Shown here piece after piece: positions 16,702 through 25,462 of a stretch of DNA of 64,000 bases; the stretch's first letter is position 1, and every line of letters starts with the position of its first letter. Position numbers and translations under genes: made by a program. The DNA lies in contig NZ_CP035130.1 of the NCBI RefSeq assembly GCF_004101785.1, positions 1,364,001-1,428,000 of the forward strand, given 5' to 3'. The notes under the pieces are model-generated. The model saw nothing but the letters and a program-made list of their open reading frames with translations, searched no databases and was not told the origin of the DNA. This DNA is from Gudongella oleilytica (GTDB taxonomy: Bacteria; Bacillota; Clostridia; Tissierellales; Tissierellaceae).

Positions 16702-18519
16702 TTATTCCTCGTCAACTACCTCATAATCAGCATCAACAACATCTTCATTGGAGCTTCCACCTTCAGGTGACTGCGTTTGACCCTGCGCCTGCTCGTACAG
16801 TTTTTGTGAAATTGCATGGAATTCGTGTGTCAGTTCATCAGTTTTGGTCTTTATCAGCTCATAATCGTCTCCCTCAAGTGCTTTCTTAAGTGAGTCCAGT
16901 TTTTCAACTACTTTGCCCTTTTCTGCATCGGAAATCTTACCTTCGAGATCCTTTAATGTCTTTTCGGTCTGATATACGATTGAATCGCCATTATTTCTTA
17001 ATTCGATGTTCTCTTTTTTCTTCTTGTCTTCTTCTGCGTATCTCTCTGCTTCTTTTATCTTTTGATTTATCTCATCCTCTGACAGCTTGGTTGAAGCAGT
17101 TATAGTGATCCTTTGTTCTTTTCCTGTTCCAAGATCCTTAGCGCTGACGTTAACTATACCGTTTGCGTCTATGTCAAAGGTAACTTCGATCTGAGGTATA
17201 CCTCTTGGTGCCGGTGGGATGCCTGTAAGCTGGAATTTCCCCAAGGTCACGTTATCAGCTGCCATTTGTCTCTCTCCCTGCAGAACATGAATATCTACTG
17301 ATGTCTGACTGTCAGCTGCGGTAGTAAACACCTGTGATTTTTTTGTGGGTATCGTTGTGTTTCTCTCGATAAGCCTTGTGGTTACTCCACCCAGAGTCTC
17401 GATTCCCAGAGAAAGCGGAGTTACGTCCAACAACAGAAGATCCTTGACTTCTCCACTTAAAACTCCACCTTGGATTGCAGCCCCTATTGCAACGCTTTCA
17501 TCCGGATTTATGTCTTTTTGAGGCTCCTTGCCTATAAGCTTTCTAACTGCGTCCTGTACAGCGGGTATCCTTGTTGATCCACCTACAAGAAGAACCTTTT
17601 CTACGTCAGAAGCGGTAATTCCAGCATCCTGGAGAGCCTGTTTCACTGGCTCGATTGTCTTTGCAACCAGATCTGCTGTTAGTTCATCAAATTTAGCTCT
17701 TGTTATGTCCATATTAAGGTGCAAAGGTCCTGCACTGGTGGCTGTGATGAATGGAAGATTTATATTTGATGATTTTGTTGTAGAAAGCTCCTTCTTCGCT
17801 TTTTCAGCAGCTTCCTTGAGCCTCTGCAGTGCCATCCTGTCGGCCTTAAGATCCACTCCACTTTCTCTTTTAAACTGCTCTGCTATATAATCGATCAGCC
17901 TTTCGTCGAAGTCGTCCCCGCCGAGGTGGTTGTTTCCTCTTGTAGCCAATACCTCAAATACACCATCCCCAAGCTCAAGTATGGAAACGTCGAAGGTTCC
18001 GCCTCCAAGGTCAAATACCATTATCTTGTGTTGACCATGCTCCTTGTCAAGTCCATATGCCAGTGCTGCTGCAGTAGGCTCGTTGATTATCCTTTTTACA
18101 TTCAGGCCTGCAATTTTGCCTGCATCCTTTGTTGCCTGTCTCTGACTGTCAGTAAAGTAAGCTGGAACAGTGATTACGGCATCTGTAACAGTTTCACCCA
18201 AATAGCTTTCTGCGTCAGCTTTGATCTTTTGAAGTATCATAGCTGAAATCTCTTCAGGGCTATAACTCTTGCCGTCTATATTTACCTTGTGGTCACTTCC
18301 CATTTGTCTTTTGATCGATTGGATCGTTCTTTCAGGATTAGTGATTGCTTGTCTCTTGGCAGTTTCACCTACCAATCTTTCCCCATCTTTTGTGAAAGCA
18401 ACTATGGAAGGCGTTGTTCTGTTACCCTCTATATTAGGAATTATTATTGCCTCTCCACCCTCCATAACGGCAACTGCTGAGTTGGTGGTACCTAAGTCGA
18501 TTCCTATTATTTTTCCCAT
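16702..18519 (-). CDS. dnaK: Chaperone DnaK (Hsp70)
   Basis: ATP-dependent Hsp70. The 605-residue protein has the N-terminal nucleotide domain ([17 protein letters not shown], the [14 protein letters not shown] phosphate loop, [10 protein letters not shown]), the substrate-binding domain ([32 protein letters not shown]) and a helical lid ending in an acidic tail ([16 protein letters not shown]). It lacks the roughly 25-residue insert of Gram-negative DnaK, as is usual in Firmicutes. Encoded after grpE. Confidence 0.99.
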   Translation of the reverse strand: MGKIIGIDLGTTNSAVAVMEGGEAIIIPNIEGNRTTPSIVAFTKDGERLVGETAKRQAITNPERTIQSIKRQMGSDHKVNIDGKSYSPEEISAMILQKIKADAESYLGETVTDAVITVPAYFTDSQRQATKDAGKIAGLNVKRIINEPTAAALAYGLDKEHGQHKIMVFDLGGGTFDVSILELGDGVFEVLATRGNNHLGGDDFDERLIDYIAEQFKRESGVDLKADRMALQRLKEAAEKAKKELSTTKSSNINLPFITATSAGPLHLNMDITRAKFDELTADLVAKTIEPVKQALQDAGITASDVEKVLLVGGSTRIPAVQDAVRKLIGKEPQKDINPDESVAIGAAIQGGVLSGEVKDLLLLDVTPLSLGIETLGGVTTRLIERNTTIPTKKSQVFTTAADSQTSVDIHVLQGERQMAADNVTLGKFQLTGIPPAPRGIPQIEVTFDIDANGIVNVSAKDLGTGKEQRITITASTKLSEDEINQKIKEAERYAEEDKKKKENIELRNNGDSIVYQTEKTLKDLEGKISDAEKGKVVEKLDSLKKALEGDDYELIKTKTDELTHEFHAISQKLYEQAQGQTQSPEGGSSNEDVVDADYEVVDEE

Positions 18520-18534
18520 TTTATTTCCTCCTTA

Positions 18535-19122
18535 TTATTTAGATACGATTACCATCGCTGGTCTGATTACCTTGTCCTTAAAAATATAGCCCTTCTGAAG
18601 TACCTCAATCACTGTTTCGGAATCAATGTCAGATTCCACAACTGAGACCGCATGGTGAAGATTCGGGTCAAACTTTTCACCAAGCGCAGGGATCTCCTGT
18701 ACGGAATTGCTTGAGAGCAAATCCAGGAGCTGCTTTTCTATCATTTCGACTCCCTGATAGAATCCGTTGGTTTTATCTTCACAGGTTAAAATTGCCCTTT
18801 GAAAGTTATCAACTACCGGAAGTAAATCTAATATGACCGCTTCCACTCCATAGCTTACAGACTGTTCTCTTTCCCTGTCTGACCTTTTCTTATAGTTTTG
18901 AAAATCAGCTTGAAGTCTGGCAAGCTTATTTTCCAGGTCGGCAATCTCGTTTTCCTTTATCTCGAGAAGCGCTTCAAAGTCTTTCTTTTTCACTTCCTCC
19001 CCCATTTCTTCAGTATATTCGGCTTTTTCCTCATCGGCTTTTTCCTCATCGGTATTTCCCTCATTGGTATTTTCCTCATTGGATAGCTCTGTTTCATTAG
19101 TTTCAAACTCTTTATCCGTCAT
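18535..19122 (-). CDS. grpE: Nucleotide exchange factor GrpE
   Basis: GrpE releases ADP from DnaK. The 195-residue protein has an acidic low-complexity N-terminus (residues 1-45), a long coiled-coil helix (about 45-95, with LARLQADFQNYKKRSDRE) and a C-terminal beta domain (GEKFDPNLHHAVSVV, VLQKGYIFKDKVIRPAMVIVS). Part of the N-terminus is encoded by a 15-base tandem repeat. Confidence 0.97.
   Translation of the reverse strand: MTDKEFETNETELSNEENTNEGNTDEEKADEEKAEYTEEMGEEVKKKDFEALLEIKENEIADLENKLARLQADFQNYKKRSDREREQSVSYGVEAVILDLLPVVDNFQRAILTCEDKTNGFYQGVEMIEKQLLDLLSSNSVQEIPALGEKFDPNLHHAVSVVESDIDSETVIEVLQKGYIFKDKVIRPAMVIVSK
19021..19080 (-). repeat. Four 15-bp tandem repeats inside grpE
   Basis: Four adjacent 15-base units (19021-19035, 19036-19050, 19051-19065, 19066-19080), the first two identical and the others differing at a few bases. 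They encode a pentapeptide repeat of the form (N/D)E(E/G)(N/K)(T/A). Unit length is a multiple of three, so gain or loss of copies would keep grpE in frame. Confidence 0.85.
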
Positions 19123-19127
19123 CTATA

Positions 19128-20177
19128 TCACCTCTTGCCTGTTGTGTTGTGATTGTTTAAAATCTCAGAAATATTATCTGAGAATATCTTAAGTGTAGCA
19201 ATCAGCTTAGCATAATCCATCCGTGTAGGACCTATTATTCCGATTCTCCCGATTGTTTCGCCATTAAGCTTATAAGTCGTAGTTATTATGCTGCAATCCT
19301 TGAGTGGAGCATATACATTTTCTTGCCCTATTCTCACATCTATGTCGCTGGATAAAGCACTCTCGGCCATAATCTCAATAAGCTTATCCTTATCCTCGAT
19401 TGTTGAAATAATCGACCTTACTTTATCTATATCCTTGTACTCAGGATAGTTCAACAGTTGAGTCAGACCATCTGCATATAGATCGGTGGTCTCTATGTGA
19501 TCAACTGATTTGCCAATGAACGGCAGCAACCTCTGAAGCTCCTCCTTGTATTGTCTAAACTCATCGAATATTTCAATTGCAAGTTCTCTGTTTATTGCAT
19601 GGAATGTCCTGTTCTTAAGCCTGTCATTGAGGATATTTGAGATTTCAGATATTTGATGTTCCGGGATACTCTTGGTGAGTTTAAAAACTGCATTTTTGAC
19701 TACTCCCGACTCGTTCACCAGTATCAACAGGATTTGAGTTTCACCGATTGGCAATAGCTGGATGTGCTTTATTTTGGTTTCTTTTAGCTGTGGAGATATG
19801 GCCAAAGATGTATATCTTGTGATTCTTGACAAAATTCTGGCAGCATTCTGGATCAATTGATCCATCTCTTTGCTTTCCTTTACCAGGGCTTTCCTGATTT
19901 CTGTCTTCCATTTCTTATCAAGGTCAACGTCATTTTGTCGGATAAGGGAATCAACATACAGTCTATATGCCTTATCAGAAGGAACTCTTCCGGAAGATGT
20001 ATGAGTTTTATTAAGAAATCCGAGTTCTTCAAGGTCGCTCATTTCATTTCTGATGGTTGCCGGGCTTACCCCCAAATCATAGTATTTGGAAATCGTCCTG
20101 GAGCCTATTGGCTCAGCTGATGAAATATAGCTGTCAATTATTGCGTAAAGTACTTTAAATTTTCGTTCATCCAACAT
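19128..20177 (-). CDS. hrcA: Heat-inducible transcription repressor HrcA
   Basis: HrcA binds CIRCE and represses the class I heat-shock genes; GroEL normally keeps it active. The 349-residue protein has an N-terminal winged helix (MLDERKFKVLYAIIDSYI, GSRTISKYYDLGVSPATIRNEM) followed by the GAF-like and dimerisation parts (TSSGRVPSDKAYRLYVD, IGIIGPTRMDY). The ATG at 20177 follows GGGTGGGA; an upstream extension lacks support. A CIRCE element lies 32 bases upstream. Confidence 0.97.
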   Translation of the reverse strand: MLDERKFKVLYAIIDSYISSAEPIGSRTISKYYDLGVSPATIRNEMSDLEELGFLNKTHTSSGRVPSDKAYRLYVDSLIRQNDVDLDKKWKTEIRKALVKESKEMDQLIQNAARILSRITRYTSLAISPQLKETKIKHIQLLPIGETQILLILVNESGVVKNAVFKLTKSIPEHQISEISNILNDRLKNRTFHAINRELAIEIFDEFRQYKEELQRLLPFIGKSVDHIETTDLYADGLTQLLNYPEYKDIDKVRSIISTIEDKDKLIEIMAESALSSDIDVRIGQENVYAPLKDCSIITTTYKLNGETIGRIGIIGPTRMDYAKLIATLKIFSDNISEILNNHNTTGKR

Positions 20178-20209
20178 ATATCCCACCCCTTGCTTTACTT
20201 GGATGATTG

Positions 20210-20236
20210 TTAGCACTCATAGATGTAGAGTGCTAA
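20210..20236 (-). promoter_or_regulatory. CIRCE operator (HrcA binding site)
   Basis: Perfect inverted repeat TTAGCACTC, nine-base spacer, GAGTGCTAA (arms 20210-20218 and 20228-20236). It sits between the promoter and hrcA, so the whole hrcA-grpE-dnaK-dnaJ operon should be HrcA-repressed. Confidence 0.98.
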
Positions 20237-20248
20237 TCCTATTAATAA

Positions 20249-20275
20249 ATTATCATCCCTGCACGGCTTTGTCAA
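20249..20275 (-). promoter_or_regulatory. Promoter of the hrcA operon
   Basis: Minus-strand -35 TTGACA (20270-20275) and -10 GATAAT (20249-20254) with a 15-base spacer; an alternative -10 TAATTT gives 17. It lies directly upstream of CIRCE. Confidence 0.75.
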
Positions 20276-20286
20276 TACTTTTTGTC

Positions 20287-21420
20287 CTATGGCAGAAAAT
20301 CGATTTCCACAATATTACTAAGGTCCATCCCCCTTTTGGTAAGTCTTAGATGTGTATTGGATTTGGTCAGAAGTCCTCCTCTCCTATGCTTATCTATAAC
20401 TGCCCCGAATCTTTTCTTCGCATCAAAGCCAAATCTATTCTCGAACTCAACATAATCAATTCCCTCATTCATTCTAAGCCCCAGGATTATGTACTCTGAA
20501 GCTCTTGTTTCAGAATCAAGGTTTTCCTCGTCCTCCACAGGCATTTCACACCCTTCAATCTTTTTAAAGTACTCTGCAAAGCTCGAAGTGTTCCAAAATC
20601 TCTTTGACCCTATGTTTGAATGGGCTGACAATCCTGCTCCGATGTAGGGCTTAAGCCTCCAGTAACCGATATTATGCCTGCACTCCATTCCTTCCCTTGA
20701 GAGATTCGATATCTCGTACTGGTGATACTTTTCCATTGAAAGCAGTCTTATCCCTTGGTGATACATCTCTCTTTCAAGGTCTTCGTCCGGTAGTTTTACG
20801 AAACCCTCATCAAGCCACCTTTTCATCAAGGTACCATCCTCAATTATCAGGCCGTACATTGAAATGTGGGATAAGCCAAGTTCTGAAGCTGTCTTAAGGT
20901 CATTGAGGAATGATTCAAGCGTTTGACCTGGTTGTCCAAATATAAAATCTCCATTTATATTATTGAATCCCGAATCCTTCAGTATCTTTACTGTGTTAAT
21001 CGCATTCTCTCCTGTATGGGCCCTTCCAAGACAACCCAGTAAGCGATCATCAAAACTTTGTATTCCCATGCTTATTCTATTTATCCCTAAGTAATTATAG
21101 GATTCAGCTTTGTATTTATCTACCGTGCCCGGGTTGACCTCTATGGTTATTTCTGCATTTTTTGCCACAGCAAAGCAATCATAGACTGTTTTTATTATAT
21201 TGCCTATGTGCTCAGATTCTATAGCTGAAGGTGTTCCCCCTCCTATGAATATGGTATCAATATTATAGTCTCTAAGGATATGAGCTTTAATTTGCAGCTC
21301 CTTCAGTAAAGATGAAACATATCTCCCCACGGTATCATTCAATGGTACTGATGTAAAATCACAGTAGCTGCACTTACTTAAGCAAAAGGGAATGTGTATA
21401 TAGATGCCGGCATTTTCCAT
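20287..21420 (-). CDS. hemW: Radical SAM heme chaperone HemW-like protein
   Basis: HemW-family radical SAM protein, related to coproporphyrinogen III dehydrogenase HemN; HemW binds heme and is thought to insert it into respiratory proteins. The 377-residue protein has CLSKCSYCDF (three cluster cysteines), the FIGGGTPSA motif and RISMGIQSFDD, plus a C-terminal HemN-type domain. The start at 21420 (MENAGIYIHIPFC) follows GGAGAG. It lies 49 bases behind lepA, the usual order. Confidence 0.93.
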   Translation of the reverse strand: MENAGIYIHIPFCLSKCSYCDFTSVPLNDTVGRYVSSLLKELQIKAHILRDYNIDTIFIGGGTPSAIESEHIGNIIKTVYDCFAVAKNAEITIEVNPGTVDKYKAESYNYLGINRISMGIQSFDDRLLGCLGRAHTGENAINTVKILKDSGFNNINGDFIFGQPGQTLESFLNDLKTASELGLSHISMYGLIIEDGTLMKRWLDEGFVKLPDEDLEREMYHQGIRLLSMEKYHQYEISNLSREGMECRHNIGYWRLKPYIGAGLSAHSNIGSKRFWNTSSFAEYFKKIEGCEMPVEDEENLDSETRASEYIILGLRMNEGIDYVEFENRFGFDAKKRFGAVIDKHRRGGLLTKSNTHLRLTKRGMDLSNIVEIDFLP

Positions 21421-21469
21421 TGATATCTCTCCAATCAAAAATGCACACATCGTGTGCACTTTTTGTCTT

Positions 21470-23281
21470 TTACTTTCTTTCGTCGTATTTCAGCACAGTT
21501 AGAAAAGCCTCCTGAGGAACCTCAACTGATCCTATCTGGCGCATTCTCTTCTTACCTTCCTTTTGCTTTTCGAGAAGCTTTCTCTTCCTGGATATGTCTC
21601 CTCCATAGCATTTTGCAAGAACGTCTTTTCTAAGTGCCCTTATAGTCTCTCTGGCGATTATCTTGGAGCCGATTGCAGCCTGAATCGGTACAGCAAACTG
21701 ATGCCTTGGGATAACATCGACAAGCCTCTCGGCTATATTTCGCCCTCTTTCATATGCTTTCTCTTCGTGGACTATCAGTGAAAAGGCATCGACCAGCTCA
21801 CTGTTGATGAGAATATCCATTTTAACCAATTCACTCTTCTTATAGCCTTTCAGCTCGTAGCCGAAGGAGGCATAACCTCTTGTCTTGGATTTGAGAGCAT
21901 CGAAAAAGTCATAAATTACTTCATTTAATGGAAGCTCATAGTGCAGCACGACTCTTTTCTCCTCGAGATACTCCATATTCAGATAGCTTCCTCTTTTATT
22001 TTGACACAGCTCCATTATTGCTCCTACATACTCAGTGGGAGTCATTATGGAGGCGCTGACTATAGGCTCTTCCATATATTCTATCTCGGCAGCCGGAGGG
22101 AGGTTTGATGGGTTTTGGATTTCAAGAAAATCCCCATTTTTCTTGGTTACTCTGTAAATAACACTTGGTGCTGTTGTTATTATATTGAGGTCAAACTCTC
22201 TTTCAAGCCTCTCCTGAATTATCTCCATATGGAGCAGTCCAAGAAAGCCGCATCTGAATCCAAAGCCTAAAGCTACTGATGTCTCTGGTTCAAACACCAA
22301 CGCCGCATCGTTCACCTGAAGCTTTTCAAGTGCGTCTCTGACTGTGTTAAAGTCTTCTCCCTCTGCAGGATAAATACCGCAATAAACCATCGGAATAACC
22401 TTCTTATAGCCTGGGAGCGGCTGAGAAGCAGGCCTTGAGTCATCTGTGATCGTGTCACCAACTCTGGCTTCCTTTACGTTTTTTATACTGGCTGTCAGAT
22501 AACCTACCTCTCCCGCCTGAAGGCTTTCCATTGGAATGTGTTTACTTGTGTTTATGCCTACCTCAGTAACCTCAAAGGACTTTCCTGTATTCATCATCCT
22601 TATCATCATACCTGGCTTAACTACACCATCGAATACCCGTATGTAGCATGTTACTCCCTTATAGCTGTCATAATAGCTATCGAATATCAGGGCTTTCAAA
22701 GGGGCATTCTCATCCCCGGATGGCGAAGGCACCTTCTTAACTATTGCATCTAACACCTGATCAATGTTAAGTCCGTCCTTGGCTGAGATTTGGGGAGCAT
22801 CATGCCCCTCTATACCGATGATATCCTCAATTTCCCTGATTGCCTCTTCAGGTCTTGCACTCGGTAAATCAATTTTATTGATTACAGGTACTATTTCAAG
22901 ATCCTGCTCGATCGCAAGGTATACATTGGCAAGAGTCTGTGCCTCCACACCCTGTGTTGCATCAACTACAAGTACTGCACCCTCGCATGCAGCCAAAGAT
23001 CTTGATACCTCATAGTTGAAATCTACATGTCCAGGTGTGTCGATTAGGTTTAGTATGTACTCCTGTCCATCACTGGCCTTATGGACCAGCCTGACAGCCT
23101 TTAGCTTGATTGTGATTCCCCTCTCTCTCTCCAGATCCATTTTATCCAGAACCTGAGACTGCATCTCTCTGGATGTCAGCATCCCTGTCATTTCGATAAG
23201 ACGATCCGCCAAAGTGGACTTACCATGGTCTATATGAGCAATGATTGAAAAATTTCTTATCTTCTCTTTTTTACTGTTCAT
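21470..23281 (-). CDS. lepA: Elongation factor 4 (LepA)
   Basis: Ribosome-associated GTPase (EF4). The 603-residue protein has the P-loop AHIDHGKST, the DTPGHVDF and NKIDLP motifs, domains II-V of the EF-G type, and the LepA-specific C-terminus ([29 protein letters not shown]). Of two close ATGs I chose 23281, seven bases after AGGAGG; the other is one base after it. Confidence 0.98.
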   Translation of the reverse strand: MNSKKEKIRNFSIIAHIDHGKSTLADRLIEMTGMLTSREMQSQVLDKMDLERERGITIKLKAVRLVHKASDGQEYILNLIDTPGHVDFNYEVSRSLAACEGAVLVVDATQGVEAQTLANVYLAIEQDLEIVPVINKIDLPSARPEEAIREIEDIIGIEGHDAPQISAKDGLNIDQVLDAIVKKVPSPSGDENAPLKALIFDSYYDSYKGVTCYIRVFDGVVKPGMMIRMMNTGKSFEVTEVGINTSKHIPMESLQAGEVGYLTASIKNVKEARVGDTITDDSRPASQPLPGYKKVIPMVYCGIYPAEGEDFNTVRDALEKLQVNDAALVFEPETSVALGFGFRCGFLGLLHMEIIQERLEREFDLNIITTAPSVIYRVTKKNGDFLEIQNPSNLPPAAEIEYMEEPIVSASIMTPTEYVGAIMELCQNKRGSYLNMEYLEEKRVVLHYELPLNEVIYDFFDALKSKTRGYASFGYELKGYKKSELVKMDILINSELVDAFSLIVHEEKAYERGRNIAERLVDVIPRHQFAVPIQAAIGSKIIARETIRALRKDVLAKCYGGDISRKRKLLEKQKEGKKRMRQIGSVEVPQEAFLTVLKYDERK

Positions 23282-23331
23282 TAACATTCCTCCTGAAGCT
23301 ATCGATAAAAATCCTCCCTGATAAAGGGAGG

Positions 23332-23874
23332 CTATTTAATCTTTCCAAATCTTTCGTCTAGGGGAAAGTACCTGAAATCGGTTACACCTTTGACTGTGTC
23401 AAGAGATATGGTGCCGAAATACCTACTGTCCTTACTCGCTCCCTCTTCTCTGTTGTCACCCAGCACGAAAACCTCACCCTCAGGAACTACCCAAATGCTT
23501 TCATTGTATATGTGGGTGTATGGGTCTCCCTGAAGATAGTCCTCATGGAGAAGCTCTCCGTTCAGATAGACCTTTCCGTCCTCGATTTCGATCGTATCAC
23601 CAGAAATACCGACCACTCTTTTTATATAGTCTTTATCGGGGCTGTCTGGAGCCTCCAATACTATTATGTCTCCTCTGTTTGGTCCATTGAAATATAGTGG
23701 TACCTTTAAAGCAAAAAGCCTGTCCCTTTCATGAAGTGTTGGGTACATTGAATTTCCAAGAACATAAGTCGTATTAAACACAAAGGTCTTTATTACCAAA
23801 GCTATCACGATAGCAGCAATGATGCTTCTGATCCATTCAATAGCCTCACTTTTCTTTTTAACTTCTTCTTCCAT
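23332..23874 (-). CDS. lepB: Signal peptidase I
   Basis: Membrane-bound S26 protease that removes signal peptides from exported proteins. The 180-residue protein has one N-terminal membrane span (about residues 12-33), the catalytic serine in GNSMYPTL, the catalytic lysine in DYIKRVVG and the box [16 protein letters not shown]. The ATG at 23874 follows AAAGGAG; the frame is open for 13 codons upstream without support. It occupies the place between lepA and rpsT where many spore formers have gpr and spoIIP. Confidence 0.94.
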   Translation of the reverse strand: MEEEVKKKSEAIEWIRSIIAAIVIALVIKTFVFNTTYVLGNSMYPTLHERDRLFALKVPLYFNGPNRGDIIVLEAPDSPDKDYIKRVVGISGDTIEIEDGKVYLNGELLHEDYLQGDPYTHIYNESIWVVPEGEVFVLGDNREEGASKDSRYFGTISLDTVKGVTDFRYFPLDERFGKIK

Positions 23875-23940
23875 GTTGATACTCCTTTCAGACCTGAAGT
23901 CCCCAGGCCTCAACCGATGAATCTTAAGTGCTACAGAAAT

Positions 23941-23968
23941 ATTATACCACTAAAAGCTCTGAAATCAA
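23941..23968 (-). promoter_or_regulatory. Promoter of lepB-lepA-hemW
   Basis: Minus-strand -35 TTGATT (23963-23968), 16-base spacer, -10 TATAAT (23941-23946), about 65 bases before lepB. Confidence 0.65.
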
Positions 23969-24084
23969 TTAAAAGTATGTCTTGCTGACAAGACTGGCAT
24001 TTGTGTGGTATCATTATTGTATAAGGATTTATCCTAAAAGCATGGGAGAATGCATTGCGTGTGGGTATTTACTATTATTTTTTA

Positions 24085-24113
24085 TTGCTTTTTAAATTAC
24101 TCCGTGGTACAAT
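24085..24113 (+). promoter_or_regulatory. Promoter of rpsT
   Basis: Plus-strand -35 TTGCTT (24085-24090), 17-base spacer, -10 TACAAT (24108-24113), about 30 bases before the rpsT start. The region between 23875 and 24143 holds divergent promoters and no gene. Confidence 0.6.
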
Positions 24114-24143
24114 ATCCTTTGTTAGATTAGAGGAGGTGAAATT

Positions 24144-24407
24144 GTGGCGAATATCAAATCTGCTGAGAAAAGAATCCTGGTAACCAGGAAGAGAACTGCA
24201 CTTAATAAAAGTAGAAAATCAGAGATTAAGACATATATCAAAAAATTTGACAGCGCTGTAGCTAAAGGTGAGTACGAAGAGGCGAGAGCATTGTTGAAGG
24301 TCATCGACAAGAAGCTTAAGAAGGCGGCTCACAAAAACGTCATACACATGAATGCAGCATCAAGGAAGGTTAGTAGGCTTACTAAAGCTTTAAACAAGGC
24401 TATGTAA
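24144..24407 (+). CDS. rpsT: 30S ribosomal protein S20
   Basis: S20 is a primary 16S rRNA binding protein. The 87-residue basic, helical protein starts with GTG (ANIKSAEKRILVTRKRT), directly behind AGGAGGTG, and has the C-terminal HKNVIHMNAASRKVSRLTKA segment. It is one of only three genes on the plus strand and has its own promoter and terminator. Confidence 0.97.
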   Translation: MANIKSAEKRILVTRKRTALNKSRKSEIKTYIKKFDSAVAKGEYEEARALLKVIDKKLKKAAHKNVIHMNAASRKVSRLTKALNKAM

Positions 24408-24412
24408 ATAAA

Positions 24413-24440
24413 ACTTCGGGACTCGCCGAAGTTTTTTTAT
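24413..24440. terminator. Bidirectional terminator between rpsT and holA
   Basis: Hairpin ACTTCGG / CCGAAGT (24413-24432) followed by TTTTTTTA on the plus strand; the minus strand reads into TTTTAT. It ends both convergent transcripts. Confidence 0.88.
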
Positions 24441-25462
24441 TTTTTGTCTGTAATTGAAACAAGCAGCATCTCTATCTCAAGCTTTGGGTCGACCGGAAGT
24501 GTCTTAAACCTCTTGTCTGTTCTAAGTATCATTTCCAATATATCTTCCAGGTATCCTTCACTGAATTTTTGTGCCTGAGTGCTAATCCTTGTGAATTCAT
24601 AGGGTTTGATCTGTAGTTTGCTCTGGATCTCCGATTCCGAATAGCCCTTCTTCCTGTAGGAAGTATATGCCAGGATCAATCTGAACTGCCTGGAAATCAT
24701 GAATAATAGTCTTTGGACAGGCTCATTCATCAGCTGTATCTCATGAAAAAGTTCAAGAGCCTTGCCTGTATCCTTCCTCCCCAATGCTTCGAGAAGGTCA
24801 AAAATATTTTTATCAAGACTTCTGGTCATTACCCTGTCTATATCATCCCTGCTGATCTGATTGGAAGATGTATATGCGGCCACTTTATTGAGCTCATTCT
24901 CAAGATCATAAAGATTGGTCGTATTGTTCCTGTTCAAGTAACCAGACAACTGCAAAAGATAGGATAGGTCAGATTGGGAAATATCCTTCCCTTCGGATGC
25001 GATCGACTGTCTAGCCCACGATTGAAGCTGGTTGGAGTTCAGTTTTACGAACTCCATTGTATAGCCTCTTTTTTCAAGCTGTTTATATATCCTGGTATTT
25101 TTCTTAAGACCGTTTTCTGAGTCAACCAGAAGTAATAGTTGATGGTCTCCAAGCTTAAGAAAATAATTCAAAAGTGTATCATCCTTTGATTCCTTTTCAA
25201 GAAAGAATGATGGATTTTTTAGAACGGTAATCCTTTTTGCTGCAAGAAATGGAAGCGTTTCACATGAAGCTTCCAAATCCTCCACACCTGCTGTTTTCCC
25301 GTCCAGATAAGCCAGGTTTATAGTCTGCTGCTGAGGTGTAAGCAGACTTGTTACTATATCAGCAGCTGCTTTTTCTACAAGGTATGTCTCTTCTCCAAAA
25401 ATATAACAAATGGGCTTGCTTGCTGCTTCCCTGACCATACTGCTAACACTTAATTTATCCAT
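24437..25462 (-). CDS. holA: DNA polymerase III delta subunit
   Basis: Clamp-loader subunit that opens the beta clamp. The 341-residue protein has the HolA N-terminus (KPICYIFGEETYLVEKA), the degenerate AAA+ fold with no P-loop, LLLVDSENGLKKNTRIYK, and the C-terminal collar domain (LLFMISRQFRLILAY). It overlaps comEC by 13 bases, the usual comEC-holA order. Confidence 0.95.
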   Translation of the reverse strand: MDKLSVSSMVREAASKPICYIFGEETYLVEKAAADIVTSLLTPQQQTINLAYLDGKTAGVEDLEASCETLPFLAAKRITVLKNPSFFLEKESKDDTLLNYFLKLGDHQLLLLVDSENGLKKNTRIYKQLEKRGYTMEFVKLNSNQLQSWARQSIASEGKDISQSDLSYLLQLSGYLNRNNTTNLYDLENELNKVAAYTSSNQISRDDIDRVMTRSLDKNIFDLLEALGRKDTGKALELFHEIQLMNEPVQRLLFMISRQFRLILAYTSYRKKGYSESEIQSKLQIKPYEFTRISTQAQKFSEGYLEDILEMILRTDKRFKTLPVDPKLEIEMLLVSITDKK

